Shown here: positions 51,108 through 59,920 of the stretch, one piece after another
Position numbering within the stretch: position 1 is the stretch's first letter
Layout: each line of letters starts with the position of its first letter
Origin: JAIQFL01 sp035295745
GTDB taxonomy: Bacteria > Acidobacteriota > Terriglobia > Bryobacterales > Bryobacteraceae
Assembly (NCBI GenBank): GCA_035295745.1
Contig: DATGIL010000056.1
Coordinates: 145,680 to 209,679, forward strand
Direction of reading: 5' to 3'
DNA: 64,000 bases
The notes under the pieces: model-generated
Told to the model about the DNA's origin: nothing
The model's database searches: none
The model's input: only the letters and a program-made list of their open reading frames with translations
Made by a program: the position numbers and the translations under genes

Positions 51108-51968
51108 CTACTTCAGCTCCGACACTGGCACGGTGAAGACCGCCGTGTTGACCACTCCCATTCGCTGGAACTGCACCCAGATCCGATAGGTGCGGGCCCG
51201 CGGGAAGATCACGTTGAACTGGATATCCGGCCCGCCATTCGCCAGGAACGGATGGTTGTGGATCAGGTCGATCAGGTCATCACTGGCGGCTAGCATATGG
51301 CCCCAGGCGCCAAGGTACGGCTCCAGACCTTCGGCGGGCTTCACATGGAAGAACAGCATGGTCTTGAAGCCGGCGATCGGCTCGGCAGGCTCGGACGTCA
51401 ACGATACCTGCATGTTCGCGCTGTGCTTGGGCGCCAGGTCGGGACTCAGTTGCGCCGTCTTCAGACTCCCACCCGCAACGAAGATGGTCTTGGCGGTCAG
51501 TTGGGGGGTGCCGTTCGCCGGGTAGTAGTCCGCGAGGACGCGGTACATGCCGGGCTTGGAAAGCTTGCCGTTGTAGCGGAACGTGCCGGGCCCCGAAAGC
51601 ACCGGGTGGTCGTGGACAAAAAAATCCAGGTCCTGGCTCACGATGAACATGTGAAACAGCTTTTCATGCACCGGTTCGAACTGTGTGACCGGAGCATGCG
51701 TCTTGGGGTCCTGAATGTGGAAGGTGAGATCGACGGGTTCTCCCGGCTTGGGTGCGCGCGGACTCAAGGAGAGGCCGAGCGGATATTCGACCGGATCCGG
51801 GATGCCCGGCACCATAGTCATACCGCATCGCGGACATTTGCCGGGCGCGGCGGACCGGACGTCGGCATCCATCGGGCAGACGTATTGCTGGGGTGTAGGA
51901 GGAGGAGTCTGCCCGCTAAGAAATACGGACAGGCAGACGACAACCGATGCCACTGCGAGACGGCGCAA
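51108..51968 (-). CDS. Periplasmic heavy-metal-binding-domain protein
   Basis: 286 residues from TTG 51968. This start is chosen because GGAGGGG lies nine bases upstream and it gives a clean signal peptide ('LAVASVVVCLSVFLSG'); longer frames add a charged stretch before it. Residues 28-52 are a heavy-metal-binding domain, Cys31-Pro-Met and Cys45-Pro-Arg-Cys48-Gly-Met-Thr-Met, as in copper-efflux membrane-fusion proteins. Two later His modules, 'HEKLFHMFIVSQDLDFFVHDHP' in overlapping blocks and 'WGHMLAASDDLIDLIHNHPF', resemble modules of the PmoB-like neighbour. It is first in the six-gene operon and probably a copper chaperone or store for the membrane complex. Confidence 0.85.
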   Translation of the reverse strand: MRRLAVASVVVCLSVFLSGQTPPPTPQQYVCPMDADVRSAAPGKCPRCGMTMVPGIPDPVEYPLGLSLSPRAPKPGEPVDLTFHIQDPKTHAPVTQFEPVHEKLFHMFIVSQDLDFFVHDHPVLSGPGTFRYNGKLSKPGMYRVLADYYPANGTPQLTAKTIFVAGGSLKTAQLSPDLAPKHSANMQVSLTSEPAEPIAGFKTMLFFHVKPAEGLEPYLGAWGHMLAASDDLIDLIHNHPFLANGGPDIQFNVIFPRARTYRIWVQFQRMGVVNTAVFTVPVSELK

Positions 51969-52514
51969 TGCTGAAATCCCCTCCGTTGATGAAGCCTCTA
52001 TTAGTGTTATACCAGATTCGTTGTGACCGACCATACGGTAGGTGCTTGAGTGTTGAGACCTGACGCGCGAATTCCGTGAGCGGACCCGTTCATGTCTCTC
52101 CGGCTTGGGCAGGCGCGGCGGGATGATGCCCCGCGGGCGATGATCCAACGGGTCGGGTTGGCTTCGCGGATAACCACGCGCCCGCTCTCAAACACACGGT
52201 TATCGAGGCCGAAAACACGATCGGGAGGAGAACGGGAAGAGATTCCAGTCAAATTCGAAGAGGTGCAGCCTGACTACATCCTCGTACTGGGTTGGCGCGA
52301 GACGGGGTCATGCCCGAAAGCAGCGCCGCGGTAAGTGACGGCGCTTCCGAAAACGCCTTGTTTGGAGTTTACCCGACGGGAACTTGTCATGGAGTGGGGA
52401 TCTGTGCAGTAAATGGGGGTAACGGCATGGGAACGAGGATATGCGGGCTGGCGAAGGTGGATTCCCGAGGTTCAAGCCCTCCTCCATGCCTGGAATAGGC
52501 TGAAACCGCCACAT
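51969..52514. other. Intergenic region between divergent units
   Basis: About 545 bp with no convincing gene. It should contain the promoter of the copper-protein operon on the minus strand. I see no clear operator such as a CsoR or CueR palindrome by eye. Confidence 0.5.
51978..51984 (-). promoter_or_regulatory. Strong ribosome-binding site that fixes a TTG start
   Basis: On the minus strand this reads GGAGGGG, nine bases before TTG 51968. No ATG candidate upstream in the frame has a comparable site, and the TTG start begins exactly at a signal peptide. Confidence 0.7.
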
Positions 52515-53222
52515 ATGGAATCGAGAAAAGCCTCTCAGTCGATCCGTAAACTTGTCAGGCGTTACCAGTTCATGGGCTGGGCGTGGCGCTGGCTGCCCGC
52601 GCTTGCGCCGTTCGCGGTCCTGTTCGGATTTGCCCTCTGGATCGACACCCATACCCATTTGGCGCAGCGGTTCCCGGCGCTTGGCTCCCTACCAGGTGGT
52701 GCCGCCTTTTGGCTGTTTCGGCAGAGTAAGCACGGACGGCGCTTCGAAAGGGCCGTCACCGAACTGCAGTCGGCCATCCAGCAATACGAAGCCGGCGGCC
52801 TGACCGATTCTACACTCCACGAAGCGGCCGAGCGGGTTCGCCACGCCCTCAGCCTTCGTCCTCCCAGGACAGCACGTTCCTCGATCCAAATTCGCATGCG
52901 AATCTGCGGTATCGCAGAGTTTGCGCTTTGGAGCGTCTTCGGCCTGCCTCTCTTCTTGCTGCGCGGATGGGAGCACTCTTTGCCGCGGCTGCTGCTCGGC
53001 GTCCTCCTTTGGCAGGTTATCGTCGGCGTGCCGATTGACGGTCTCAAGACGGCGCGGCGGATTTATTTCGAAGCGATCGAGCGGTATGAGGGTGCTCCGG
53101 AAGAAGACGAACGAATCCTCGATGAGGCGTGTGTGAAGGCCTCCGGATATCTGCGTCTGGCTTCCCTTTTCCGAAAGCACCCCGTACCGGCGAATCCAGC
53201 AATCCCTTCGCCCGAGCACTGA
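52515..53222 (+). CDS. Hypothetical membrane protein
   Basis: 235 residues from ATG 52515; ATG 52413 would add 34 residues with no support. A hydrophobic hairpin sits near 20-65 ('WLPALAPFAVLFGFALWID', 'PALGSLPGGAAFWLF'). A polar helical stretch follows, and a second pair of hydrophobic segments at about 125-175 ('FALWSVFGLPLFLLRGW', 'LLLGVLLWQVIVGVPIDGL'). The tail is charged and helical. No family recognised. It stands alone between two gene-poor gaps. Confidence 0.65.
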   Translation: MESRKASQSIRKLVRRYQFMGWAWRWLPALAPFAVLFGFALWIDTHTHLAQRFPALGSLPGGAAFWLFRQSKHGRRFERAVTELQSAIQQYEAGGLTDSTLHEAAERVRHALSLRPPRTARSSIQIRMRICGIAEFALWSVFGLPLFLLRGWEHSLPRLLLGVLLWQVIVGVPIDGLKTARRIYFEAIERYEGAPEEDERILDEACVKASGYLRLASLFRKHPVPANPAIPSPEH

Positions 53223-53674
53223 CTTGCAGCCGGAGCCCTGCAACTGCCGGAGCCTGTAAAGAGTCCGCTGCCGCCAGCCGCCGATCCCTTGACCTGCACT
53301 AAATGCATACCATTCCGGCTGCCACAGGGAAATTTGGTTGACTCTGGTCGCGCTGCCGCTCAGGCTCCGCGCGTAACTGGCGAGCCCAACCAACTCTTCG
53401 GCGGGCAGATCGAAGGATTCATCCCGGCGCTCGGGTGCCCCGCCTGCACGAATTCGCGAATTTGCTCCGCCGGTTGGCCGCTGAGTCGCGGGGCCAATCC
53501 TAAGCCTTTACCCTTTCCCAACAGTCTGCCGCCCTGGATCGCGCGCGTCGCTCCCGGAACAGGTTTCTCCCATCCGCCGCGAGCGTGGCTAATGCGGGGA
53601 AGAGTAGCACGCAGCCCGGACATACTTGGAACCGGCGCGGTTCGTTATCATAAGGAACCGTAGGAGGCAACGCA
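53223..53674. other. Intergenic region
   Basis: About 450 bp. Short frames on both strands lack start signals and have no recognisable protein pattern. I see nothing in it beyond the strong ribosome-binding site (AGGAGG) just before 53675. Confidence 0.5.
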
Positions 53675-54082
53675 GTGAACCAATCCATCGACGGGGATGA
53701 GAACGTCATCTTAGCCTTGCTGGAACGCTGGCGCTCGGCGATCGAAGCTAAGGACGTCGCCGCCGTTCTGGAACTTTGCGCCGATGATGTTGTCTTTCTT
53801 CCCTCGTCGGGAGCACCGGTGAAAGGCAAGGCAGCAGTGGAGACGATGTACGGATTTCTGTTTGCTCAGTACGGAAAGATCCACCAGGACACTGCGATCG
53901 AAGAGGTTCAAGTTGCCGGGGACTGGGCATTCCTTTGGGGAACGCACGAGTTGCGGCTGACGCCCGATTCCGGTTCACCGCTTCACCTGCGAGGCCAAGG
54001 TCTCAGCGTTCTGAAACGGCAACCGGACAGCACATGGAAACTCTGGCGAGGCATCAACAACATGACTCGTCAATCCACTTAG
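53675..54082 (+). CDS. SnoaL/DUF4440-like NTF2-fold protein
   Basis: 135 residues from GTG 53675, preceded by AGGAGG nine bases upstream. 'ILALLERWRSAIEAKDVAAVLELCADDVVFLPSSGAPVKGKAAVE' (read in overlapping blocks), 'FLWGTHELRLTP' and 'STWKLWRGINN' show the cone-shaped NTF2 fold of the SgcJ/EcaC/DUF4440 group. These proteins are small-molecule isomerases, hydrolases or binding modules. The neighbours give no hint of function. Confidence 0.85.
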   Translation: MNQSIDGDENVILALLERWRSAIEAKDVAAVLELCADDVVFLPSSGAPVKGKAAVETMYGFLFAQYGKIHQDTAIEEVQVAGDWAFLWGTHELRLTPDSGSPLHLRGQGLSVLKRQPDSTWKLWRGINNMTRQST

Positions 54083-54523
54083 GATTTGCCGATGGCCGGT
54101 GGCGCGTCCCACCACAGCTTCGACACACGCCGTTGAGACAAACCGCTCATCCGCGTCAACCCACGCGGAGGAGCACCGTTTTCCGGCGATTCCACATATC
54201 GAGCCGGGCTCGAGGCCCTTCAATCATTCAGGCGCTGGCTTCGTTCTCGATCAAGGCTTGGCCAGGTTCTCGCAATCGCGCTGCTTTGCTGGCTCAATTT
54301 GTAGCGTGGACGCTCCGAGGGGAGGACGCAAACGCAGGCCACTCATCATGAGTACGCCTTGAAACAAGACGAACCGGCAAAGAGTATTCGGTTGCGGACC
54401 AAATGCTCTGGCTAGCACCGTACAGAATCCAGCAAAACGGGTTACCAGGAAATCCCGGTCTCGCAAACTGGGGCCAGCCAAGTTCTGAACATAAGCTGGC
54501 GTACTCACGCAAGGCCAACAGAT
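54083..54523. other. Intergenic region
   Basis: About 440 bp without a credible gene. Frames here are short and lack ribosome-binding sites. It leads directly into the duplicated pnkp end. Confidence 0.5.
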
Positions 54524-54760
54524 CTCACAGCCGTGGGTCTACCGGCTCGCTTTCGAGCGCCAACACGCCGAACACGCACTCGCGGACACGACGCAACGGC
54601 TCCCGCGCCACGAATCGCTCCAGCGCCTCGATGCCTAGGGCAAATTCGCGCCCTGCCCGCGACCGCTTCCCCGAAAGTCCGCGCGATCGCAGTCTGGGCA
54701 ATTGGTCGGCGACATACTCGGGACCATAGATGATCCGCAGATACTCGCGGCCCCGGTGTT
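54524..54760 (-). pseudogene. Duplicated 3' end of pnkp (about 78 codons)
   Basis: Closely matches 55984-56223, the 3' end of the pnkp gene, with scattered substitutions and one 3-bp deletion. The frame and the final TGA are kept, so it encodes the ligase-domain tail from 'RGREYLRIIYGPEYVAD' to 'LALESEPVDPRL'. There is no start codon or rest of the gene. Similarity stops abruptly near 54760. The following 290 bp, up to the antitoxin gene, hold no recognisable gene. Confidence 0.85.
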
Positions 54761-55053
54761 TTCCGCCACGGCTGCTGCCAAAGAAGTGTTCGAAACATAC
54801 ACCTTCAACTCTCCGTGAACCGGCAGCCAGACCTCATCGAACTGTGAATAATCCACGTCTCGATTGCCTCCTGGATAATGGCGGTCGGCTATCGCGATCA
54901 ATGTGGCTGTCACGTCATTCCGCTCGACACTTCACGTTCTCCACTGAGCCTGAACAAGTCTGCTTGACGAGTCCTGCCGTTCTGCTATGCTGCAAGCAGA
55001 CAAACCGGCGGAAAGTCGGTCCGTCCGACTTTCGGAAAGATTCACAGAGAGCT

Positions 55054-55392
55054 ATGTCCGAAGCCATTGTTAGACTTCGACGCAAAGGCCAAATGGTGAT
55101 CCCCCGGTCTTTACGGGAAGCCGTGGGGGTGTCGGAAGGCACCTTAATGAAGGTGGCCGTGGTGGAAGGCCGCCAATTATTGGTCACCCCACAGCTCATC
55201 GTTGACCGTTCCCTCGTGACGGACAACCGCAAAGGCCGGAAACAGGCCTTTCGAGACCTCGCCCGGGTGGTCGCCGAGATCCGCCAGGAAGCCAAGGAAA
55301 AGGCCATCGACAAGATGCCCAAAAGCGAGATCAACCGCGCCGTGGCCAAGGCCCGACGCAACTTGAAGACTACTAAACGACCCGGCAAATGA
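55054..55392 (+). CDS. AbrB/MazE-type antitoxin
   Basis: 112 residues from ATG 55054 behind AGAGAG. Residues 1-50 are the swapped-hairpin AbrB/SpoVT DNA-binding domain ('AIVRLRRKGQMVIPRSLREAVGVSEGTLMKV' in overlapping blocks). The C-terminal half is basic and helical ('FRDLARVVAEIRQEAKEKAIDKMPKSEINRAV') and should hold the toxin. Its stop overlaps the PIN toxin start (ATGA). The pair probably autoregulates. Upstream of it is the duplicated pnkp end. Confidence 0.9.
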   Translation: MSEAIVRLRRKGQMVIPRSLREAVGVSEGTLMKVAVVEGRQLLVTPQLIVDRSLVTDNRKGRKQAFRDLARVVAEIRQEAKEKAIDKMPKSEINRAVAKARRNLKTTKRPGK

Positions 55393-55805
55393 TCCGGGTT
55401 GTGATCGATACTAGCGTCCTGGTTTCTGCTGTCATATCTCCTGCCGGGCCCAATGCCGAGTTGTTTGACTACATCGTCAACAAGGAGATCCGCCCGTATC
55501 TGACCGACGCAGTGTTGGCCGAATACTACCAGGTATTCGAATACGACCGGCTCCGGCATCTCGACCGGCGACGTATCGCCCGATTGCGCAGCCTTTTGAA
55601 GCGCGTCAGCAAGAGAGTGAAATCCGCCGGACGCCTGACGGTAACCGAACACGACGAAGACAACCGGATCTACGAATGCGCGGCTGCCGCCAAAGCCGAT
55701 TACATCGTCACCGAGAACACCAGGCACTTCAAGAAGCCTTACAGGGACATCCAGATTATCAACGCCCGCCAGCTCATCGCTTTATTGAAAGCCCGGAAAG
55801 CTTAA
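55389..55805 (+). CDS. PIN-family toxin (COG1569-like)
   Basis: 138 residues, ATG in the ATGA overlap with the antitoxin. PIN motifs: 'VVIDTSVLVSAVISP' (Asp7), 'DAVLAEYYQVFEY' (Glu), and 'DEDNRIYECAAAAKADYIVTENTRHF' with the conserved Asp and Asn of the putative toxin-antitoxin PIN family. It is a predicted Mg-dependent RNase. Together with the antitoxin it forms a self-contained module inserted next to an RNA-repair operon. Confidence 0.92.
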   Translation: MIRVVIDTSVLVSAVISPAGPNAELFDYIVNKEIRPYLTDAVLAEYYQVFEYDRLRHLDRRRIARLRSLLKRVSKRVKSAGRLTVTEHDEDNRIYECAAAAKADYIVTENTRHFKKPYRDIQIINARQLIALLKARKA

Positions 55806-55985
55806 CATCCTTCCCTCCCTTTCTCCTTCCGTGCTCCGCGACGATTACGATAAGACGCGGCACCGACTGCTGGGTCTTTCGGTCAACTCGCGCCTCCGAA
55901 GGGTCCAGGGGGCGGGTCGTCGGGTATCCATTCGCAACATTCAAATCTTAGGCTTAACTCGCGCGACCGTTCGTGAGCATGCTGG

Positions 55986-58535
55986 TCACAGCCTTGGGTC
56001 TACCGGCTCGCTTTCCAGAGCCAACACGCCGAACACGCATTCGTGGACACGACGCAGCGGCTCCCGTGCCACGAATCGCTCCAGCGCCTCGATGCCTAGG
56101 GCAAATTCGCGCCCTGCGAGCGACCGCTTCCCCGAAAGTCCGCGCGATCGCAGTCTGGGCAATTGGTCGGCGGCGACATACTCGGGACCATAAATGATCC
56201 GCAGATACTCGCGCCCTCGGCATTTGATGGCGGGCTGTACCAGGCCCTTGGGACCCCGCGCGATGAATTCCATCGGCTTCACCACCATGCCTTCGCCGCC
56301 GTTGTCCGTCATTTCCTCCCACCAGCGGCATGCCTGCTCCACCGCTGCCGGATCGGTGACGTCCACTTCGAGGAACGGCGTCGCCAGCAGAAAGCCGGGG
56401 TCCTCAGCAGCCAGCCGATGCAGCGTCTCCATGTGCCAGCGATTCGTCTTGTCGGCATGCACCGCGCCTTCCGTCGCCAGCAAATGAAACGGCGCCAGGC
56501 GATAGTCCGCCAGCGAGTGGACTGGCCAACAGTAGCGGCGGTAAGCTTCGCGATATTTGCGCAGATCGTCCAAACGCCGCGTGTAGGTCTCGGCAAGTCC
56601 GCTCGCCGCGGGCGACTGTCCGATGGTCCGCAGCGCTGCTTCGAGGGCGGTCACTCCCGCCGCGCCGACAGCGGCATACTGGCGCTGGATCAGCTCGCGA
56701 GCCTTGGCCGACCACGGCATCAACTCGCAATCCAGACAGAACCAGCCTGTCCGGAACTCGTCCCACAGTCCCGCCGCCGTGATCGCGGAATGCACACGAG
56801 CCACCAGCGCCGCCTCTTCCGCCGCCTCCAGGAAAAATCCACGTCCCGTGCGCGTGTAGCAGACGCCCATGCGTCCGTCCATGACGCCGAAGCGTTCCCG
56901 CGCGGCCTGCGCATCGCGGCAGATCACCACCACCGCGCGCGACCCCATGTGCTTCTCCTCGCACACTACCCTGTCGACGCCATTCTTTCGGAAGTACTCA
57001 AAGGCTTCCGTGGGGTACTCCAGGTAGTCCGGCCGCGACGAGGTCTCGCTCGGCGACATGGTGGGCGGCAGATAGATGATCCAGTGCGGATCGGTGGCGA
57101 AACGGCTCATCACTTCCAGAGCCGCGATCGAATTCTCCTCCCGGATGGTGATGTTGCGCTGCAGGCGCGTCTCGACGATGCGTTTGCCCGTGACGTCTCC
57201 GAGGTCGAGCACGTCGTCGAGTTCCTGCTGGCTGGTGCGCACCGGCGCCGGCCGCGCAAAGGGGCGATTGGGCGGGGAGTACTCTCGCAAACATGCCACC
57301 GAGACAAATTCGCGTTCGGGATAGCGCATCGCGGTCAGCTTGCCGCCGAACACCGCGCCGGTATCGATGTTGACCGTATTGTTCAGCCACTCCGGCTCGG
57401 GGACGGGCGTGTGCCCGTAGACGACTGCCGCCTTTCCTCGATACTCGGACGCCCAGTTGAATCGCACCGGGAGCCCGAATTCGTCGGTCTCGCCGGTGGT
57501 TTCGCCGTACAGGCAGAACTCGCGAACGGCGCCCGAGCCGCGGCCGTGCATCTCCTCGCGCAGACCGGCATGCGCCACTACGAGCCGTCCACCGTCGAGC
57601 ACATAATGACTGATCAGCCCGTCCAGGAAGGTCGCGATCCGGGCGCGCTCCTCCGCGGGCAACTGTTCCACCTCCGCGATCGACATCTCCAATCCGTGCT
57701 TCACCTGAACCGGCCTCCCGCGAAGCCACCGCAGGAACTTCCAGTCGTGATTGCCAGGGATGCAGAACGCATTGCCCGAGGTCACCATATTGCGAACAAT
57801 GCGGACAGTATCGAGGATCATCGGACCGCGGTCCACCAGATCGCCGAGGAAGATCGCGCGTCTCCCCGCCGGATGCCGGTAGCATTCCTCGCCCCAAGGA
57901 GCCTCCTGGCCGGACAGTTCGAAGCGCTCCCACCCGATCTTCACGAGCAGCGCTCGGAGTTCCTCCGCGCACCCATGCAGATCGCCGACGAGATCGAACG
58001 GCCCCTTTTCGTGCTTCAGATTGTTCCACAGGGGCACGCGGCGGATGGCGATCTCTTCCTCGCCCTCCACGACGTGAACGTAGCGGAAGCCTTCGCGCTC
58101 CAGTCCGCGCAGTCCGCGTTTCAGCTCGGTAATCTGACGCCGCACCACGTGCGGTCCGAAATCGCGATCGGGCCGCTGCCGATTGCGCTCCAGACAGAGA
58201 CGCTCCGGTGTGTTCACCACGATGGCGACCGCGAAACAATGAAACTTGCGGGCCTCGGCGACCAGCCTCTTGCGATCTTCCGCGCGCACGTTGGTCGCGT
58301 CGACGACGGTCAGCTTTCCCCGCGCGAGACGTTTCTCCAGCAGGTAGTAGAGCGCATCGAACGCATCCGGCGTGCAAGCCTGATCGTTCTCGTCATCGCT
58401 CACCAGTCCGCGAAAAAAGTCGGACGACAGAATCTCCGTCGGTAGAAAATGACGCCGGGCTAAAGTCGATTTTCCGGAGCCGGAAGCCCCGATCAGCGTC
58501 ACCAGCGCCAACTCGGGAATCTCGATGGTCTTCAT
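55986..58535 (-). CDS. pnkp: Polynucleotide kinase-phosphatase with C-terminal ligase domain (bacterial Pnkp)
   Basis: 849 residues from ATG 58535, in an ATGA overlap with hen1. Three domains are in canonical order. The kinase has P-loop GASGSGKST at 16-24 and 'VVDATNVRAEDRKRLV'. The binuclear phosphatase has 'VGDLHGCAEEL', 'GDLVDRGPM', 'PGNHDWKF' and 'VVYGHTPVPEPEW'. The ligase/adenylyltransferase has nucleotide Lys in EEKHMGSR, 'GWFCLDCELMPW' and 'GGEGMVVKP'. With Hen1 it repairs RNAs cut by ribotoxins by trimming and phosphorylating ends, sealing, and 2'-O-methylating the junction. Length is as expected for the family. The last 240 bp are duplicated 1.46 kb away. Confidence 0.96.
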   Translation of the reverse strand: MKTIEIPELALVTLIGASGSGKSTLARRHFLPTEILSSDFFRGLVSDDENDQACTPDAFDALYYLLEKRLARGKLTVVDATNVRAEDRKRLVAEARKFHCFAVAIVVNTPERLCLERNRQRPDRDFGPHVVRRQITELKRGLRGLEREGFRYVHVVEGEEEIAIRRVPLWNNLKHEKGPFDLVGDLHGCAEELRALLVKIGWERFELSGQEAPWGEECYRHPAGRRAIFLGDLVDRGPMILDTVRIVRNMVTSGNAFCIPGNHDWKFLRWLRGRPVQVKHGLEMSIAEVEQLPAEERARIATFLDGLISHYVLDGGRLVVAHAGLREEMHGRGSGAVREFCLYGETTGETDEFGLPVRFNWASEYRGKAAVVYGHTPVPEPEWLNNTVNIDTGAVFGGKLTAMRYPEREFVSVACLREYSPPNRPFARPAPVRTSQQELDDVLDLGDVTGKRIVETRLQRNITIREENSIAALEVMSRFATDPHWIIYLPPTMSPSETSSRPDYLEYPTEAFEYFRKNGVDRVVCEEKHMGSRAVVVICRDAQAARERFGVMDGRMGVCYTRTGRGFFLEAAEEAALVARVHSAITAAGLWDEFRTGWFCLDCELMPWSAKARELIQRQYAAVGAAGVTALEAALRTIGQSPAASGLAETYTRRLDDLRKYREAYRRYCWPVHSLADYRLAPFHLLATEGAVHADKTNRWHMETLHRLAAEDPGFLLATPFLEVDVTDPAAVEQACRWWEEMTDNGGEGMVVKPMEFIARGPKGLVQPAIKCRGREYLRIIYGPEYVAADQLPRLRSRGLSGKRSLAGREFALGIEALERFVAREPLRRVHECVFGVLALESEPVDPRL

Positions 58536-59920
58536 AGGGAGAACACCGCCAATTGGGAAGGCGCGCCGTGTTGCGCGTCCACCGGACCCACCGGTTCCAG
58601 ACTCACCCGATACCCGAAGCGGCTGGCGGTGGCTGACGACCACTCGGCGAACTCTGCCCTGGTCCATTCGAATCGATGGTCGCCGTGACGCATTTTGCCG
58701 GACGGGAGCGTCGGAAACAAAACGTTGTATTCGCGATTCGGCGTAGTGATCAGAATATGCTTGGGACGGGCGAATTCGAAGAGCACCCGTTCGAGCGCCG
58801 CCAGACGCGGCGGGTCCAGGTGCTCGATCACTTCCACCAATGCCGCCGCATCGAAGCCGCTCAGCCGCTTGTCGCGATACAGCAGCGAGCCCTGGATCAG
58901 GTCGATGCGTTTGCGCTGGCGCTCCTGCATGCGATCGAGCCGCAGCTTGGATGAGGCAGTCTCGAGCGAGCGATGGCTCACGTCCATGCCCAGGATTCTC
59001 TCGAAGGCGCGGTCGGCGAGCAGACGCCGCAGAAGTTTCCCTTCGCCGCAGCCGAGATCGAGGACCGTCTTCGCTTCCAGCGCTTTGAGCTTATCGGCCA
59101 CCAGGCTGAGGCGCTGGGTGTGCAGCGTCATCGGCCGTTCCAAATCCTTCTCCTCCAGCGCGGCGCGCTCCGTCTTCGATTCGCCCGCCTCCACCCCGGC
59201 GTTCTCCTCGTCCAACAGTCGGGCGATGGCCTGGTCGATCAGCGAGGACCGGCGCTTCAGGTAACGCTGCACGATCAGGCGCTGCTCCGGGTGCTTGCCG
59301 AGCCACCCTTCGCCGTGGCGCAGCAACTTGTCGACCTCCGCTTCCCCGATGTAGTAATGCTTCTGATCGTCCAGTACCGGGAGCAGCACGTAGAGGTGCG
59401 AGAGCGCGTCGTGGACGGTTACCGAGGCCGAGAGTTGCACGCGGAAATAGGGACTGGCGCCCCACTCCGGAAATCGGTCGTCGAGTGGGATCGGCGTGGT
59501 CGCGACCTGATAGCCGAGCGGCTCAAAGAGCTTGTGCACCACTTCCGAGCCGCCGCGAGTGCGAAGGACTGCGACGGTGATTTCGAGCGGCAGGAGCGTA
59601 TTCACCAGCTCCGGCCGCTGCTGGCAATTGCCCGCCAGAGCTGTACCGAAGACGCGGCCCAACGCCACCGTGAGGTAGGAGGATGCGGTATAAGGCCGGT
59701 CGTTCACGTAGTCTTCCAATTGCTGAGCGCCGCGCACCAGTTCTACCGGGTCCACTTCGAGCAACAGACAAGCCGAGCATCGCTCCGCGGACGCGCTGGA
59801 ATAGAAGACAAGCGCCTTGCCGAAAGACAGATCCGCCGAGTGCAAATTGGCTGGGTGCTTATGCAAAAGGAAACCCAGGTCAGTCGCCTCGCGGGCGGTG
59901 TTGGTGATGGTGAGCAGCAC
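58532..59920 (-). CDS. hen1: 3' terminal RNA ribose 2'-O-methyltransferase Hen1
   Basis: 462 residues. The N-terminal half is the bacterial Hen1 Pnkp-activating domain ('MLLTITNTAREATDLGFLLHKHP', 'DRPYTASSYLTVALGRVFGTALAG', 'PYFRVQL', 'VHDALSHLYVLLPVLDD'). The C-terminal half is the methyltransferase ('VLDLGCGEGKLLRRLL', 'ILGMDVSHRSLE') with metal-binding 'ALVEVIEHLDPPRL' and 'HGDHRFEWTRAEF'. It methylates the 3'-terminal ribose 2'-OH during RNA repair and activates Pnkp. It is first in the two-gene operon, overlapping pnkp by four bases. Confidence 0.96.
   Translation of the reverse strand: MLLTITNTAREATDLGFLLHKHPANLHSADLSFGKALVFYSSASAERCSACLLLEVDPVELVRGAQQLEDYVNDRPYTASSYLTVALGRVFGTALAGNCQQRPELVNTLLPLEITVAVLRTRGGSEVVHKLFEPLGYQVATTPIPLDDRFPEWGASPYFRVQLSASVTVHDALSHLYVLLPVLDDQKHYYIGEAEVDKLLRHGEGWLGKHPEQRLIVQRYLKRRSSLIDQAIARLLDEENAGVEAGESKTERAALEEKDLERPMTLHTQRLSLVADKLKALEAKTVLDLGCGEGKLLRRLLADRAFERILGMDVSHRSLETASSKLRLDRMQERQRKRIDLIQGSLLYRDKRLSGFDAAALVEVIEHLDPPRLAALERVLFEFARPKHILITTPNREYNVLFPTLPSGKMRHGDHRFEWTRAEFAEWSSATASRFGYRVSLEPVGPVDAQHGAPSQLAVFSL

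Noticed and set aside
45410..51968. A PmoA/AmoA-like subunit within the copper operon
   Set aside because: None of the six proteins has a PmoA-like helix set or motif. The only other membrane protein has the two-TM PmoB/YtkA layout.
54635..54913. Minus-strand 92-codon frame between the pnkp fragment and the antitoxin gene
   Set aside because: Its second half reads the pnkp fragment in a wrong frame and the first half has no recognisable pattern. Probably junction debris.
56163..58445. Plus-strand open frame of 760 codons opposite pnkp
   Set aside because: Exact antisense of a fully motif-supported gene. Its translation is low-complexity His/Arg/Gln-rich text, as expected from a GC-rich complement.
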